From Flavipsychrobacter stenotrophus (GTDB lineage Bacteria; Bacteroidota; Bacteroidia; Chitinophagales; Chitinophagaceae), in contig CANCOG010000359.1 of the NCBI GenBank assembly GCA_947379685.1, forward strand, positions 1 through 5,571: DNA of 5,571 nt, in the 5' to 3' direction. Positions 1-5,571 of the stretch are shown here, piece after piece. The notes beneath the pieces are model-generated. The model saw nothing but the letters and a program-made list of their open reading frames with translations, was not told the origin of the DNA and made no database searches. The translations under genes were made by a program, and so were the position numbers. The stretch's first letter is position 1; each line of letters begins with the position of its first letter.

Positions 1-279
1 CAAATAAAAGAAACAGTTACTGATTATTTCAAGGATAAGCCGGTAAAGAAAGTGTATTTGTTTGGTAGTTACGCAAGGGGTGATGCAAGGGAAGATAGCG
101 ATGTGGATCTTGGTATTGAAATGGAAGTTGTGAAAATGAGTCTTTGGCAATATGCGGGGATGGCATTGGGTCTGGAAGAAATTCTGAAAACAAAACTTGA
201 TTTGATTGAAATTAATTTAATGCATAGTTGGGTTAAAAGAGGGTTTGAAAAGGATAAGATAGAAATATATAGCGCCTGA
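1..279 (+). CDS. mntA: MntA-type antitoxin nucleotidyltransferase, 5' end missing
   Basis: This is a minimal nucleotidyltransferase of the DNA polymerase beta superfamily, the antitoxin half of a HepT/MntA toxin-antitoxin system. Known family members transfer AMP from ATP to a tyrosine of the HEPN toxin and so switch off its RNase. The frame is open from base 1 to the TGA at 277-279, giving 92 visible residues. The catalytic signature GSX10DXD is exact: G22-S23, ten residues, then D34-V-D36. A third likely metal-binding carboxylate is D67 in the strand KLDLIEI. The family is usually about 95-110 residues, so probably only a few N-terminal residues lie outside the window. The internal GTG at 52 is not a credible start, because it would remove the first helix and most of the strand before the GS motif. 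The hepT ATG follows the stop after 1 nt, implying co-transcription and coupled translation. GC is low compared with the nuo genes. Family assignment is confident; activity and exact partner chemistry are inferred. Confidence 0.9.
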   Translation, partial: QIKETVTDYFKDKPVKKVYLFGSYARGDAREDSDVDLGIEMEVVKMSLWQYAGMALGLEEILKTKLDLIEINLMHSWVKRGFEKDKIEIYSA

Positions 280-280
280 T

Positions 281-649
281 ATGGATATTTTGAAAGAAAT
301 AGAAATATTAAGGTATTTGTTAGAGCAGATAAATGCAATTGATACTTTTACATCGGGGCTGGACGAAGACATGTTTCTTCGAAATGATCTGGTGAAGAAT
401 GCCTCTTTAATGAAATTGCTCGTATTGGGAGAGTATACAATACATGTGAATGATTCATTAAAAAGCAGATTCAATGAGGTGCAATGGCAACTGATGAAAG
501 CAGCCCGAAACTATTATGCGCATATGTATCGCGGAATAGATTGGCGTAAAGTGTGGGAAACCTTAAGTGAAGATGTCCCGGACTTAAAAACAAAAATTGA
601 AACAATAATACAAGTTTTAGAAACAGAAAATAATGCAAAAACTAACTAA
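281..649 (+). CDS. hepT: HepT-like HEPN-domain RNase toxin
   Basis: This 122-residue, largely helical protein matches the HepT (DUF86-type) HEPN toxin family in size and motif. The HEPN RNase signature RX4HXY is present as R76-NYYA-H81-M-Y83 within AARNYYAHMYRGIDW. R76 and H81 are the predicted catalytic residues, and Y83 is the tyrosine that MntA partners modify in studied systems. Helical stretches surround the motif, at about 2-20, 34-64, 66-80 and 88-117, as expected for a HEPN bundle that dimerises to form the active site. The ATG at 281 lies 1 nt after the mntA stop (TGATATG), the usual antitoxin-toxin arrangement. The 3' end is unusual: the last five codons and the stop at 647-649 overlap the first 17 nt of nuoI in another frame. 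All motif residues are intact, so the toxin is probably functional. Its RNA target cannot be read from sequence. Confidence 0.9.
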   Translation: MDILKEIEILRYLLEQINAIDTFTSGLDEDMFLRNDLVKNASLMKLLVLGEYTIHVNDSLKSRFNEVQWQLMKAARNYYAHMYRGIDWRKVWETLSEDVPDLKTKIETIIQVLETENNAKTN

Positions 650-1136
650 CAGATCGGTGCAGGTAGATCGTAGCCCAATGACGGTTAGCGAGCGTATGTA
701 CCTGCCTGGAATAATGAAGGGTTTGGGAATTACACTTGGTCACGTGTTTAAGAAAGCGGCCACGGTAAGTTACCCGGAACAGAAACGGCCTTTCAGTCCG
801 GTTTTTCGTGGTTTGCATATTCTGAACCGGGACGAAGAAGGTAAGGAAAAGTGTACTGCCTGCGGTCTTTGCGCACTGGCTTGTCCTGCTGAAGCCATTA
901 CTATGGAGGCAGCTGAGCGCAAACCGGGAGAAGAGCACCTGTACAGGGAAGAAAAGTATGCTGCGAAATATGAAATAAATATGCTTCGTTGCATTTTTTG
1001 CGGTTACTGCGAAGAGGCCTGCCCTAAGGATGCTGTTTACCTTTCAGAGACGGTAATGCCTTCGAATTACAACAGGAAGAGTTTTATATATAAAAAGGAA
1101 GATCTCCTGATTCCTAACCCCAAAAAACAAGGATAA
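633..1136 (+). CDS. nuoI: NADH-quinone oxidoreductase subunit I (two [4Fe-4S] clusters)
   Basis: NuoI is the TYKY-type ferredoxin-like subunit of complex I. It sits in the peripheral arm next to the membrane and passes electrons through clusters N6a and N6b toward N2 and quinone. The 167-residue protein has both CX2CX2CX3CP cluster motifs: C74, C77, C80, C84 (CTACGLCALACP) and C120, C123, C126, C130 (CIFCGYCEEACP). As in other two-cluster ferredoxins, the fourth cysteine of each motif probably ligates the other cluster. YPEQKRPFSPVFRG (47-60) is a typical family segment before the first motif. I chose the ATG at 633, although it lies inside hepT, because the resulting N-terminus (MQKLTNR...) fits Bacteroidota NuoI proteins as I remember them. 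The in-frame ATG at 678 (M16) is the alternative. There is no clear ribosome binding site, so translation may depend on ribosomes finishing hepT. nuoJ starts 12 nt downstream. Confidence 0.96.
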   Translation: MQKLTNRSVQVDRSPMTVSERMYLPGIMKGLGITLGHVFKKAATVSYPEQKRPFSPVFRGLHILNRDEEGKEKCTACGLCALACPAEAITMEAAERKPGEEHLYREEKYAAKYEINMLRCIFCGYCEEACPKDAVYLSETVMPSNYNRKSFIYKKEDLLIPNPKKQG

Positions 1137-1148
1137 GCAACAGCTAAT

Positions 1149-1658
1149 ATGGACTTCTACAGTATTTTATTCTGGGTTTTATCAGCAATGGCGGTGGGCA
1201 GCGCGCTTGGCGTTATTTTAAGCCGTAACCCTGTTAACAGCGTGCTGTTCCTGATACTTACATTTTTTTCAATATCGGGTCACTATATCTTAATGAATGC
1301 ACAGTTCCTGGCGGTGGTGAATATCATAGTTTACGCCGGAGCCATAATGGTACTATTCCTGTTCGTGATCATGTTAATGAACTTGAATGCCGATGTTGAG
1401 CCCCAAAAGGGTCAGCTGGTGCAACTGGCCGGGGTCATATCGGGTGGGGTATTGTTTTTAGTGATACTGGCTGCACTAAGAAGTGCGAAAGTAGAATCGA
1501 TGGAAACAAAATCAACTGATATTGGCCTGATCGCTAATCTCGGTAAAGTATTGTTTACAAGGTATGTGTTACCGTTTGAGATCAGTAGTGTACTGTTTTT
1601 GAGTGCCATGATAGGTGCAGTAGTGATAGGCAAGAAAGAAAATCTGCCAGCAGCATAA
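1149..1658 (+). CDS. nuoJ: NADH-quinone oxidoreductase subunit J
   Basis: NuoJ is a small membrane subunit of the complex I proton-pumping arm, equivalent to mitochondrial ND6. The 169-residue protein has about five transmembrane segments, near residues 4-23, 29-48, 54-78, 89-110 and 143-161. The third carries the family hallmark IIVYAGAIMVLFLFVIML. In structurally studied complexes this helix holds a pi-bulge whose rotation is linked to coupling, and Y62 is the conserved tyrosine there. Length and topology are normal for the family. The start at 1149 lies 12 nt after the nuoI stop, with no Shine-Dalgarno match in between. A 66-nt spacer carrying a tandem repeat separates it from nuoK. Assignment is firm from the TM3 motif and operon position. 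Confidence 0.95.
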   Translation: MDFYSILFWVLSAMAVGSALGVILSRNPVNSVLFLILTFFSISGHYILMNAQFLAVVNIIVYAGAIMVLFLFVIMLMNLNADVEPQKGQLVQLAGVISGGVLFLVILAALRSAKVESMETKSTDIGLIANLGKVLFTRYVLPFEISSVLFLSAMIGAVVIGKKENLPAA

Positions 1659-1686
1659 AATGCAAGCAAACGCAACAGAACAAGAG

Positions 1687-1719
1687 TTTTTTACTTTTAA
1701 TTTTTTACTTTTAATTTTT
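1687..1719 (+). repeat. T-rich tandem repeat, two perfect 14-bp copies plus a partial third
   Basis: The 14-mer TTTTTTACTTTTAA occurs perfectly at 1687-1700 and 1701-1714, followed by a partial copy TTTTT at 1715-1719. It can also be read as alternating 7-mers, TTTTTTA and CTTTTAA. It ends 5 nt before the nuoK ATG, so the RNA leader of nuoK is U-rich and unstructured. No inverted repeat precedes the T run, so this does not look like an intrinsic terminator. A slippage-generated repeat is the simplest reading. Confidence 0.85.
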
Positions 1720-1724
1720 GCACC

Positions 1725-2030
1725 ATGCCAGTTAATTCAAGCCACTACCTGTTTTTAAGCCTTTTGCTTTTTGCAATAGGTATTATGGGTACGCTTACCA
1801 GGCGCAACGCGGTAATTATTTTTATGTGCATAGAGTTAATGCTCAATGCAGTAAACTTGTTGCTTGTTGCGTTCTCCAAAATGTATGGCGACGTAGATGC
1901 CCAGTTGTTCGTGTTTTTTATTATGGTTGTGGCGGCTGCTGAAGTTGCAGTAGGTCTGGCCGTTATTGTCATGATGTACAGAAAGGTACATTCGGTCGAT
2001 ATAAATATATTGAACAGGTTGAAACACTAG
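1725..2030 (+). CDS. nuoK: NADH-quinone oxidoreductase subunit K
   Basis: NuoK is the ND4L-type membrane subunit of complex I. With NuoA and NuoJ it forms part of the polar path linking the quinone site to the antiporter-like pumps. At 101 residues it has the normal family length of about 100. Three transmembrane helices lie near 7-23, 28-51 and 59-85. The two essential membrane-embedded glutamates are present: E37 in MCIELMLNAVNL (TM2) and E73 in AAAEVAVGLAVIV (TM3). The ATG at 1725 gives the expected N-terminus. It is preceded by the T-rich repeat and CACC rather than a Shine-Dalgarno sequence. The TAG stop at 2028-2030 forms the start of a predicted hairpin, and nuoL begins 68 nt after it. 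Confidence 0.95.
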   Translation: MPVNSSHYLFLSLLLFAIGIMGTLTRRNAVIIFMCIELMLNAVNLLLVAFSKMYGDVDAQLFVFFIMVVAAAEVAVGLAVIVMMYRKVHSVDINILNRLKH

Positions 2031-2059
2031 TTGCCGGAACCTTTCAACGGTTGCAACTA
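2028..2059 (+). promoter_or_regulatory. Bulged hairpin starting in the nuoK stop codon
   Basis: TAGTTGC (2028-2034) pairs perfectly with GCAACTA (2053-2059), and AACC (2038-2041) pairs with GGTT (2049-2052). The result is an 11-bp stem interrupted by a 3-nt CGG bulge (2035-2037), with a 7-nt loop TTTCAAC. No T tract follows, so an intrinsic terminator is unlikely. The stem includes the nuoK stop codon and lies 39 nt before the nuoL start. A role in RNA stability, or in segmental expression between nuoK and nuoL, is possible but inferred only from position. Confidence 0.45.
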
Positions 2060-2098
2060 TGAGAAGATTACAAATAAATGAGTGATTAGAATTTATAT

Positions 2099-3988
2099 AT
2101 GATAAATTACGTTTACTTAATACCGCTTTTTCCATTAATAGGATTCCTGCTTAATGGTCTTTTATGGAACAAGATGCCCAAAACCGTTGCCGGATTAATT
2201 GGTTGCGGGGCTTTGCTGGCTTCATTCTGCGTTTCCCTTGGAATCTTTTTTGAAGTGAAGAGTGCTTCTTTCCAGGGTCCGGTTATCATTAATTTATTCG
2301 ATTTCATACAATCTGGAAAGCTTTCCATTCCTTTTGCATTCCAGATCGACGCTTTATCGTCCCTGTTCCTGCTCATTATTACCGGCGTAGGTTTCCTGAT
2401 ACACGTCTATTCAACCTCTTACATGCATCACGACGAGGGAATGGTGAAATATTTCGCCTTCCTTAACTTGTTCGTGTTTTCGATGCTGTTATTGGTGTTA
2501 GGTGCTAATTACCTCATCATGTTCATTGGCTGGGAAGGTGTTGGACTTTGTTCTTACCTGCTTATCGGCTTCTGGTTCAAGAAAAGAGAATATACAAATG
2601 CAGCCAAGAAGGCATTCGTTATGAACAGGATCGGTGATCTTGGCTTCCTGGTGGGTATGTTGCTGGTATTGTATCATTTCGGTACACTTTCTTATAAAGA
2701 CTTTTTTGGACAATTGACCGCAAGCCAGGGTGCTGTTGCTCCTTCAGTTTATGGCTGGATCTCTTTTTGTTTCTTTATTGGTGCAACTGGTAAAAGTGCA
2801 CAGATCCCGTTATACACTTGGTTGCCGGACGCGATGGCTGGTCCTACCCCGGTTTCAGCGTTGATACATGCTGCAACCATGGTTACTGCAGGTATCTATA
2901 TGATCGCCCGCAGTGGTGCATTATATTCTCTGGCTCCGTTTACCTTACATATCGTTGCGATAATTGGGCTTGCTACAGCAATTATGTCGGCAACCATTGC
3001 TATTCGCCAGTATGACATTAAGAAGGTGCTGGCTTATTCAACAGTGAGCCAGTTAGGTTTCATGTTCCTTGCGCTGGGTGTTGGTGCTTACACTACTGCC
3101 GTGTTCCATGTAATGACACATGCATTTTTCAAGGCATTGTTGTTCCTGGGTTCAGGTAGCGTAATTCATGCGATGGGTGGCGAGCAGGATGTTCGTAAAA
3201 TGGGTGGACTGGGTAAGCACATGCGCATAACACAGATCACCTTTTTGATCGGTTGTCTGGCTATCTCTGGAATTCCCGGTCTTTCAGGGTTCTTCTCAAA
3301 AGACGCAATACTTGCCGATGCATATGCACACGACCCAATATTATATTACCTGGGTGTTGTAGCTGCAATGATGACTGCCTTTTATATGTTCCGTTTATAC
3401 TTCCTGACATTCACTGGTGGTTTCCGCGGTACAGAAGATCAGCACCATCACCTGCACGAAAGTCCTGCAGCTATGACTATGCCGCTAGTTGTTTTAGCAA
3501 TACTTTCTATAGTTGGCGGTTATGTGGGTCTGCCTGAAGTAATGAGCGAACATAACCTGTTCAATGAATTCCTGAAACCGGTTGTTACCAATTTCGGAGA
3601 TCACCACCTCGCACCTGCAACAGAGTGGATGCTGATGGGTGTTTCGGTGGGTGTTTCGGTTATCATGATCATTGCCGCTTACTCCATGTTCCGCAAACCG
3701 AAATTTGCTGAGTCTACTGGCATTGCCAAGGTGCTCGAAAATAAATGGTATATTGACGAATTATATGATGCAGTTATCGTTCGCCCTATAGAAGCAATGT
3801 CTGGCTTGCTGGACAGGTTTATAGAAAAAATGGGTATAGACGGTATTGTAAATGGCGTGGGCAAGTCAGTGAAGTGGGGTGGAGACCGCCTCAGGTTGCT
3901 GCAGACCGGCCAGGTTGGTTTTTATATCTTTATAATGGTTTTAGGTATGGTGGCGCTATTTACCCTTAGTTTTTTCTGGGTGATGTAG
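2099..3988 (+). CDS. nuoL: NADH-quinone oxidoreductase subunit L (distal proton pump)
   Basis: NuoL is the distal antiporter-like subunit of complex I (ND5 equivalent). It pumps protons and embraces the neighbouring subunits with a long C-terminal lateral helix. At 629 residues it has the usual length. Key residues are in place: E146 in GWEGVGLCSYLLIGFW (TM5), D180 in NRIGDLGF, K232 and H257 in the GATGKSAQIPLYTWLPDA to SALIHAATM region (TM7-TM8), H337, H341 and K345 in FHVMTHAFFKALLFL, and K401-D402 in GFFSKD (TM12). The C-terminal part carries KWYIDELYDAVIVRP (549-563), then an amphipathic stretch to about 600 and a last membrane helix at about 606-628. A histidine-rich loop (DQHHHLHE, 447-454) lies between membrane helices. 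The ATG at 2099 gives the standard N-terminus MINYVYLIPLFPLIGFLLNG; no Shine-Dalgarno sequence precedes it. nuoM follows after an unusually structured 167-nt spacer. Confidence 0.97.
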   Translation: MINYVYLIPLFPLIGFLLNGLLWNKMPKTVAGLIGCGALLASFCVSLGIFFEVKSASFQGPVIINLFDFIQSGKLSIPFAFQIDALSSLFLLIITGVGFLIHVYSTSYMHHDEGMVKYFAFLNLFVFSMLLLVLGANYLIMFIGWEGVGLCSYLLIGFWFKKREYTNAAKKAFVMNRIGDLGFLVGMLLVLYHFGTLSYKDFFGQLTASQGAVAPSVYGWISFCFFIGATGKSAQIPLYTWLPDAMAGPTPVSALIHAATMVTAGIYMIARSGALYSLAPFTLHIVAIIGLATAIMSATIAIRQYDIKKVLAYSTVSQLGFMFLALGVGAYTTAVFHVMTHAFFKALLFLGSGSVIHAMGGEQDVRKMGGLGKHMRITQITFLIGCLAISGIPGLSGFFSKDAILADAYAHDPILYYLGVVAAMMTAFYMFRLYFLTFTGGFRGTEDQHHHLHESPAAMTMPLVVLAILSIVGGYVGLPEVMSEHNLFNEFLKPVVTNFGDHHLAPATEWMLMGVSVGVSVIMIIAAYSMFRKPKFAESTGIAKVLENKWYIDELYDAVIVRPIEAMSGLLDRFIEKMGIDGIVNGVGKSVKWGGDRLRLLQTGQVGFYIFIMVLGMVALFTLSFFWVM

Positions 3989-4036
3989 TTCGGTCCTCAA
4001 ACGGTTGGTTATCAATAAAGTAGTGAATCAATAAAA

Positions 4037-4053
4037 TACGGGGGTCATCCGTA
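4037..4053 (+). repeat. Short palindrome TACGG-7nt-CCGTA in the nuoL-nuoM spacer
   Basis: TACGG (4037-4041) and CCGTA (4049-4053) form a perfect 5-bp inverted repeat around the loop GGGTCAT. The G-rich 17-mer stands out from the AT-rich spacer around it. It has no T tract that would make it a terminator. It may be a copy of a dispersed extragenic palindrome, but within this window it occurs once. Confidence 0.4.
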
Positions 4054-4079
4054 GAGTGTTTAAAAGCAACAAGGCATTA

Positions 4080-4148
4080 AAATTTGACAGGTAACTTTTG
4101 GGTTTGAATTGCCTGGCAACAGGTTGGCTTTCAACTTTAAATTTGACA
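4080..4148 (+). repeat. 10-bp direct repeat AAATTTGACA, two copies
   Basis: AAATTTGACA occurs at 4080-4089 and again at 4139-4148, 59 nt apart; the second copy ends 7 nt before the nuoM ATG. Between them are two mutually exclusive small stems: CCTG/CAGG (4112-4115 with 4120-4123) around a GCAA tetraloop, and GTTG/CAAC (4123-4126 with 4132-4135). The second repeat overlaps TAAATTTG (4138-4145), which matches the Bacteroidota -7 consensus TAnnTTTG, but no -33 TTG element is correctly spaced. The function is unknown. Confidence 0.4.
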
Positions 4149-4155
4149 TAGCATA

Positions 4156-5571
4156 ATGATTTTGATATTTCTTATCCTCATTCCATTAATTACCGGCGCT
4201 TGTTCATTCGCTGTAAAAGGCGATGCCGCAAAAGCGCTGGCTTTGATCAGTACAATGATTACGCTTGCACTTTCAGCTTACGTAAGTGCAACCAATTATT
4301 CCGGCACCATTACCTTCGACCACGAGTGGATTCCCGCTCTCGGCACACGGTTCAGTTTGCTGGCCGATGGTATGAGCAGCATGCTTTGTTTGCTTACAGG
4401 TATTGTTACCATGGTAGTGATGATCTCACAGATCAATAAAGATGTTAAAGACCCGGGGCGCTTTTATGGTTTCCTGCTATTGTCTCAAACAGGGTTGATG
4501 GGTGTTTTCCTGGCTTCTGACGCATTGTTGTTCTATGTGTTCTGGGAACTGGCACTGATACCGGTTTACTTCCTTTGTTCGCAGTGGGGTGGTGAAAAGC
4601 GCATTGCTGTTACCTTTAAGTTCTTCATTTATACGTTTATAGGTAGTTTAATGATGCTGGCAGGGCTTATCTATCTTTCCATGCAGACACAGGGCACCAA
4701 CAGTTACGCCTGGACAAGCATTGTTCATGCCGGTGCGTCATTGCCTCCGGAAAAACAACAGTGGTTGTTCTGGCTCATATTCATAGCTTTTGCCATTAAA
4801 ATGCCTGTGTTCCCATTCCATACCTGGCAGCCCGATACCTACGAGCAGTCACCAACTCCGGTTACGATCATCCTGAGCGCACTGATGGTGAAAATGGGTT
4901 TATTTGCTGTATTGCGCTGGTTATTGCCGGTTTTACCAGCAGGTGTAGCTTATTGGTCTGACACTGTGGTTGTACTTTCAGTAATAGGCATAGTATACGC
5001 AAGTTGCTTGGCTATTGTACAAACAGATATTAAGCGCTTGATCGCTTATTCATCTATAGCCCACATGGGTTTAATGTGTGCCGTGGCTTTTGCGCACAAT
5101 AATATTGGTATGCATGGTATCATGGTACAGATGTTCAATCACGGTATCAACATTACCGGAATGTGGCTGATAGTAAGTATGATTGAAAACCGCTGGGGCA
5201 CCCGCGACATGACAAAGTTGGGCGGCATGGCCAGTTCGGCACCCCAAATGGCAATTGCCCTGGTGATCATTGCCCTGGCTAATATTGCTCTACCACTTAC
5301 CAATGGTTTTGTGGGTGAGTTCATGTTGTTTAACGGTTTATTCTCCGGAATCATTTCCAACCACATTACAATTATGGTGATCGCTGGCTTAGGTATTATA
5401 CTGGGCGCAGTGTATACACTGAACATGATACAGAAAACAGCTTATGGCGAAACGGTGAAAATGGTGATTGCCAAGGACCTCAGTGTAAATGAATACATTG
5501 GTTTGTCTATAATTATCAGCATTATCCTTTTCCTCGGTTTTTATCCGAAGCCATTGCTCGACCTTACATCG
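4156..5571 (+). CDS. nuoM: NADH-quinone oxidoreductase subunit M (proton pump), 3' end missing
   Basis: NuoM is the middle antiporter-like proton-pumping subunit of complex I (ND4 equivalent). The frame is open from the ATG at 4156 to the window edge, giving 472 residues. The family is usually about 480-510 residues, so only the extreme C-terminus is missing. Conserved charged membrane residues are present: E131 in YVFWELALIPVYFL (TM5), K215 in FAIKMPVFPFHTW (TM7), K246 in MVKMGLFAVLRW (TM8) and E388 in NGFVGEFMLF (TM12). TDIKRLIAYSSIAHMG (290-305) is another family hallmark. The loop after TM7 reads WQPDTYEQSPTPV rather than the WLPDAH...APT form common in Proteobacteria; I recall this form from Bacteroidota. 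No Shine-Dalgarno sequence precedes the start. nuoN would be expected downstream. Confidence 0.95.
   Translation, partial: MILIFLILIPLITGACSFAVKGDAAKALALISTMITLALSAYVSATNYSGTITFDHEWIPALGTRFSLLADGMSSMLCLLTGIVTMVVMISQINKDVKDPGRFYGFLLLSQTGLMGVFLASDALLFYVFWELALIPVYFLCSQWGGEKRIAVTFKFFIYTFIGSLMMLAGLIYLSMQTQGTNSYAWTSIVHAGASLPPEKQQWLFWLIFIAFAIKMPVFPFHTWQPDTYEQSPTPVTIILSALMVKMGLFAVLRWLLPVLPAGVAYWSDTVVVLSVIGIVYASCLAIVQTDIKRLIAYSSIAHMGLMCAVAFAHNNIGMHGIMVQMFNHGINITGMWLIVSMIENRWGTRDMTKLGGMASSAPQMAIALVIIALANIALPLTNGFVGEFMLFNGLFSGIISNHITIMVIAGLGIILGAVYTLNMIQKTAYGETVKMVIAKDLSVNEYIGLSIIISIILFLGFYPKPLLDLTS

Noticed and set aside
52..279. mntA starting at the GTG at 52 as a complete 75-residue protein
   Set aside because: The frame is open back to base 1 and encodes a typical N-terminal helix and strand before the GS motif, so the gene is simply cut by the window edge.
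1686..1720. T-rich run after nuoJ as an intrinsic terminator
   Set aside because: No GC-rich inverted repeat precedes the T run, and the downstream nuo genes need read-through.
2078..2089. ATG AGT GAT TAG mini-frame before nuoL
   Set aside because: Three codons with no start signal; too short to distinguish from chance.
3437..3463. Histidine-rich loop in NuoL as a possible metal-binding novelty
   Set aside because: The stretch containing DQHHHLHE lies in a loop between membrane helices, where His-rich segments are, as I recall, common in NuoL proteins, so it is not evidence of a new function.
4138..4145. TAAATTTG as a Bacteroidota -7 promoter element for nuoM
   Set aside because: It matches TAnnTTTG, but no TTG or TTTG lies about 19-21 nt upstream, and transcription would begin only a few bases before the ATG. 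Kept only as part of the repeat description.
4200..4439. 79-residue frame on the + strand
   Set aside because: It lies inside nuoM in another frame, and its composition is that of an out-of-frame shadow.
5139..5426. 95-residue frame on the - strand
   Set aside because: It is antisense to a conserved part of nuoM, with no family resemblance or start signal; a shadow frame.

Overview
The window is part of a bacterial respiratory complex I (NADH:quinone oxidoreductase, nuo) operon with a toxin-antitoxin pair directly in front of it. All genes are on the + strand. Order: mntA-like antitoxin (5' end cut off by the window), hepT-like toxin, nuoI, nuoJ, nuoK, nuoL, nuoM (3' end cut off). I, J, K, L, M is the canonical complex I order, so nuoH would be expected upstream and nuoN downstream. 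Neither is visible. I see no RNA gene, CRISPR array, transposase or integrase, and no stretch over 300 bases without a gene.

The organism is most likely a member of the Bacteroidota, plausibly Chitinophagaceae or a relative. This is inferred from the style of the NuoI N-terminus (MQKLTNR), the NuoM signature WQPDTYEQSPTPV, moderate GC (about 45% in the nuo lines I counted by hand), and the lack of a recognisable Shine-Dalgarno sequence before any visible start codon. It was not confirmed by a database search.

Region 1-649 holds the pair. MntA-type minimal nucleotidyltransferases modify a tyrosine of their HEPN-domain partner HepT and so silence its RNase activity. Both proteins carry intact signature motifs here: GSX10DXD in MntA and RX4HXY in HepT. 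The two genes are 1 nt apart, and hepT runs 17 nt into nuoI, so the pair is physically locked into the operon. Its GC content (about 36% by hand count over 1-600) is clearly below that of the nuo genes, which suggests horizontal acquisition.

Region 633-5571 encodes five complex I subunits. NuoI carries the last two [4Fe-4S] clusters (N6a/N6b) in the peripheral arm. NuoJ and NuoK are small membrane-arm subunits that link quinone chemistry to the pumps. NuoL and NuoM are the large antiporter-like proton-pumping subunits. All key residues I could check are present, so the enzyme looks functional.

The spacers after nuoJ (66 nt), nuoK (68 nt) and nuoL (167 nt) are less ordinary. They hold a perfect 14-bp tandem duplication, a bulged hairpin that begins in the nuoK stop codon, a short palindrome, a 10-bp direct repeat, and recurring GGTTG/GCAAC/CTTTCAAC words.
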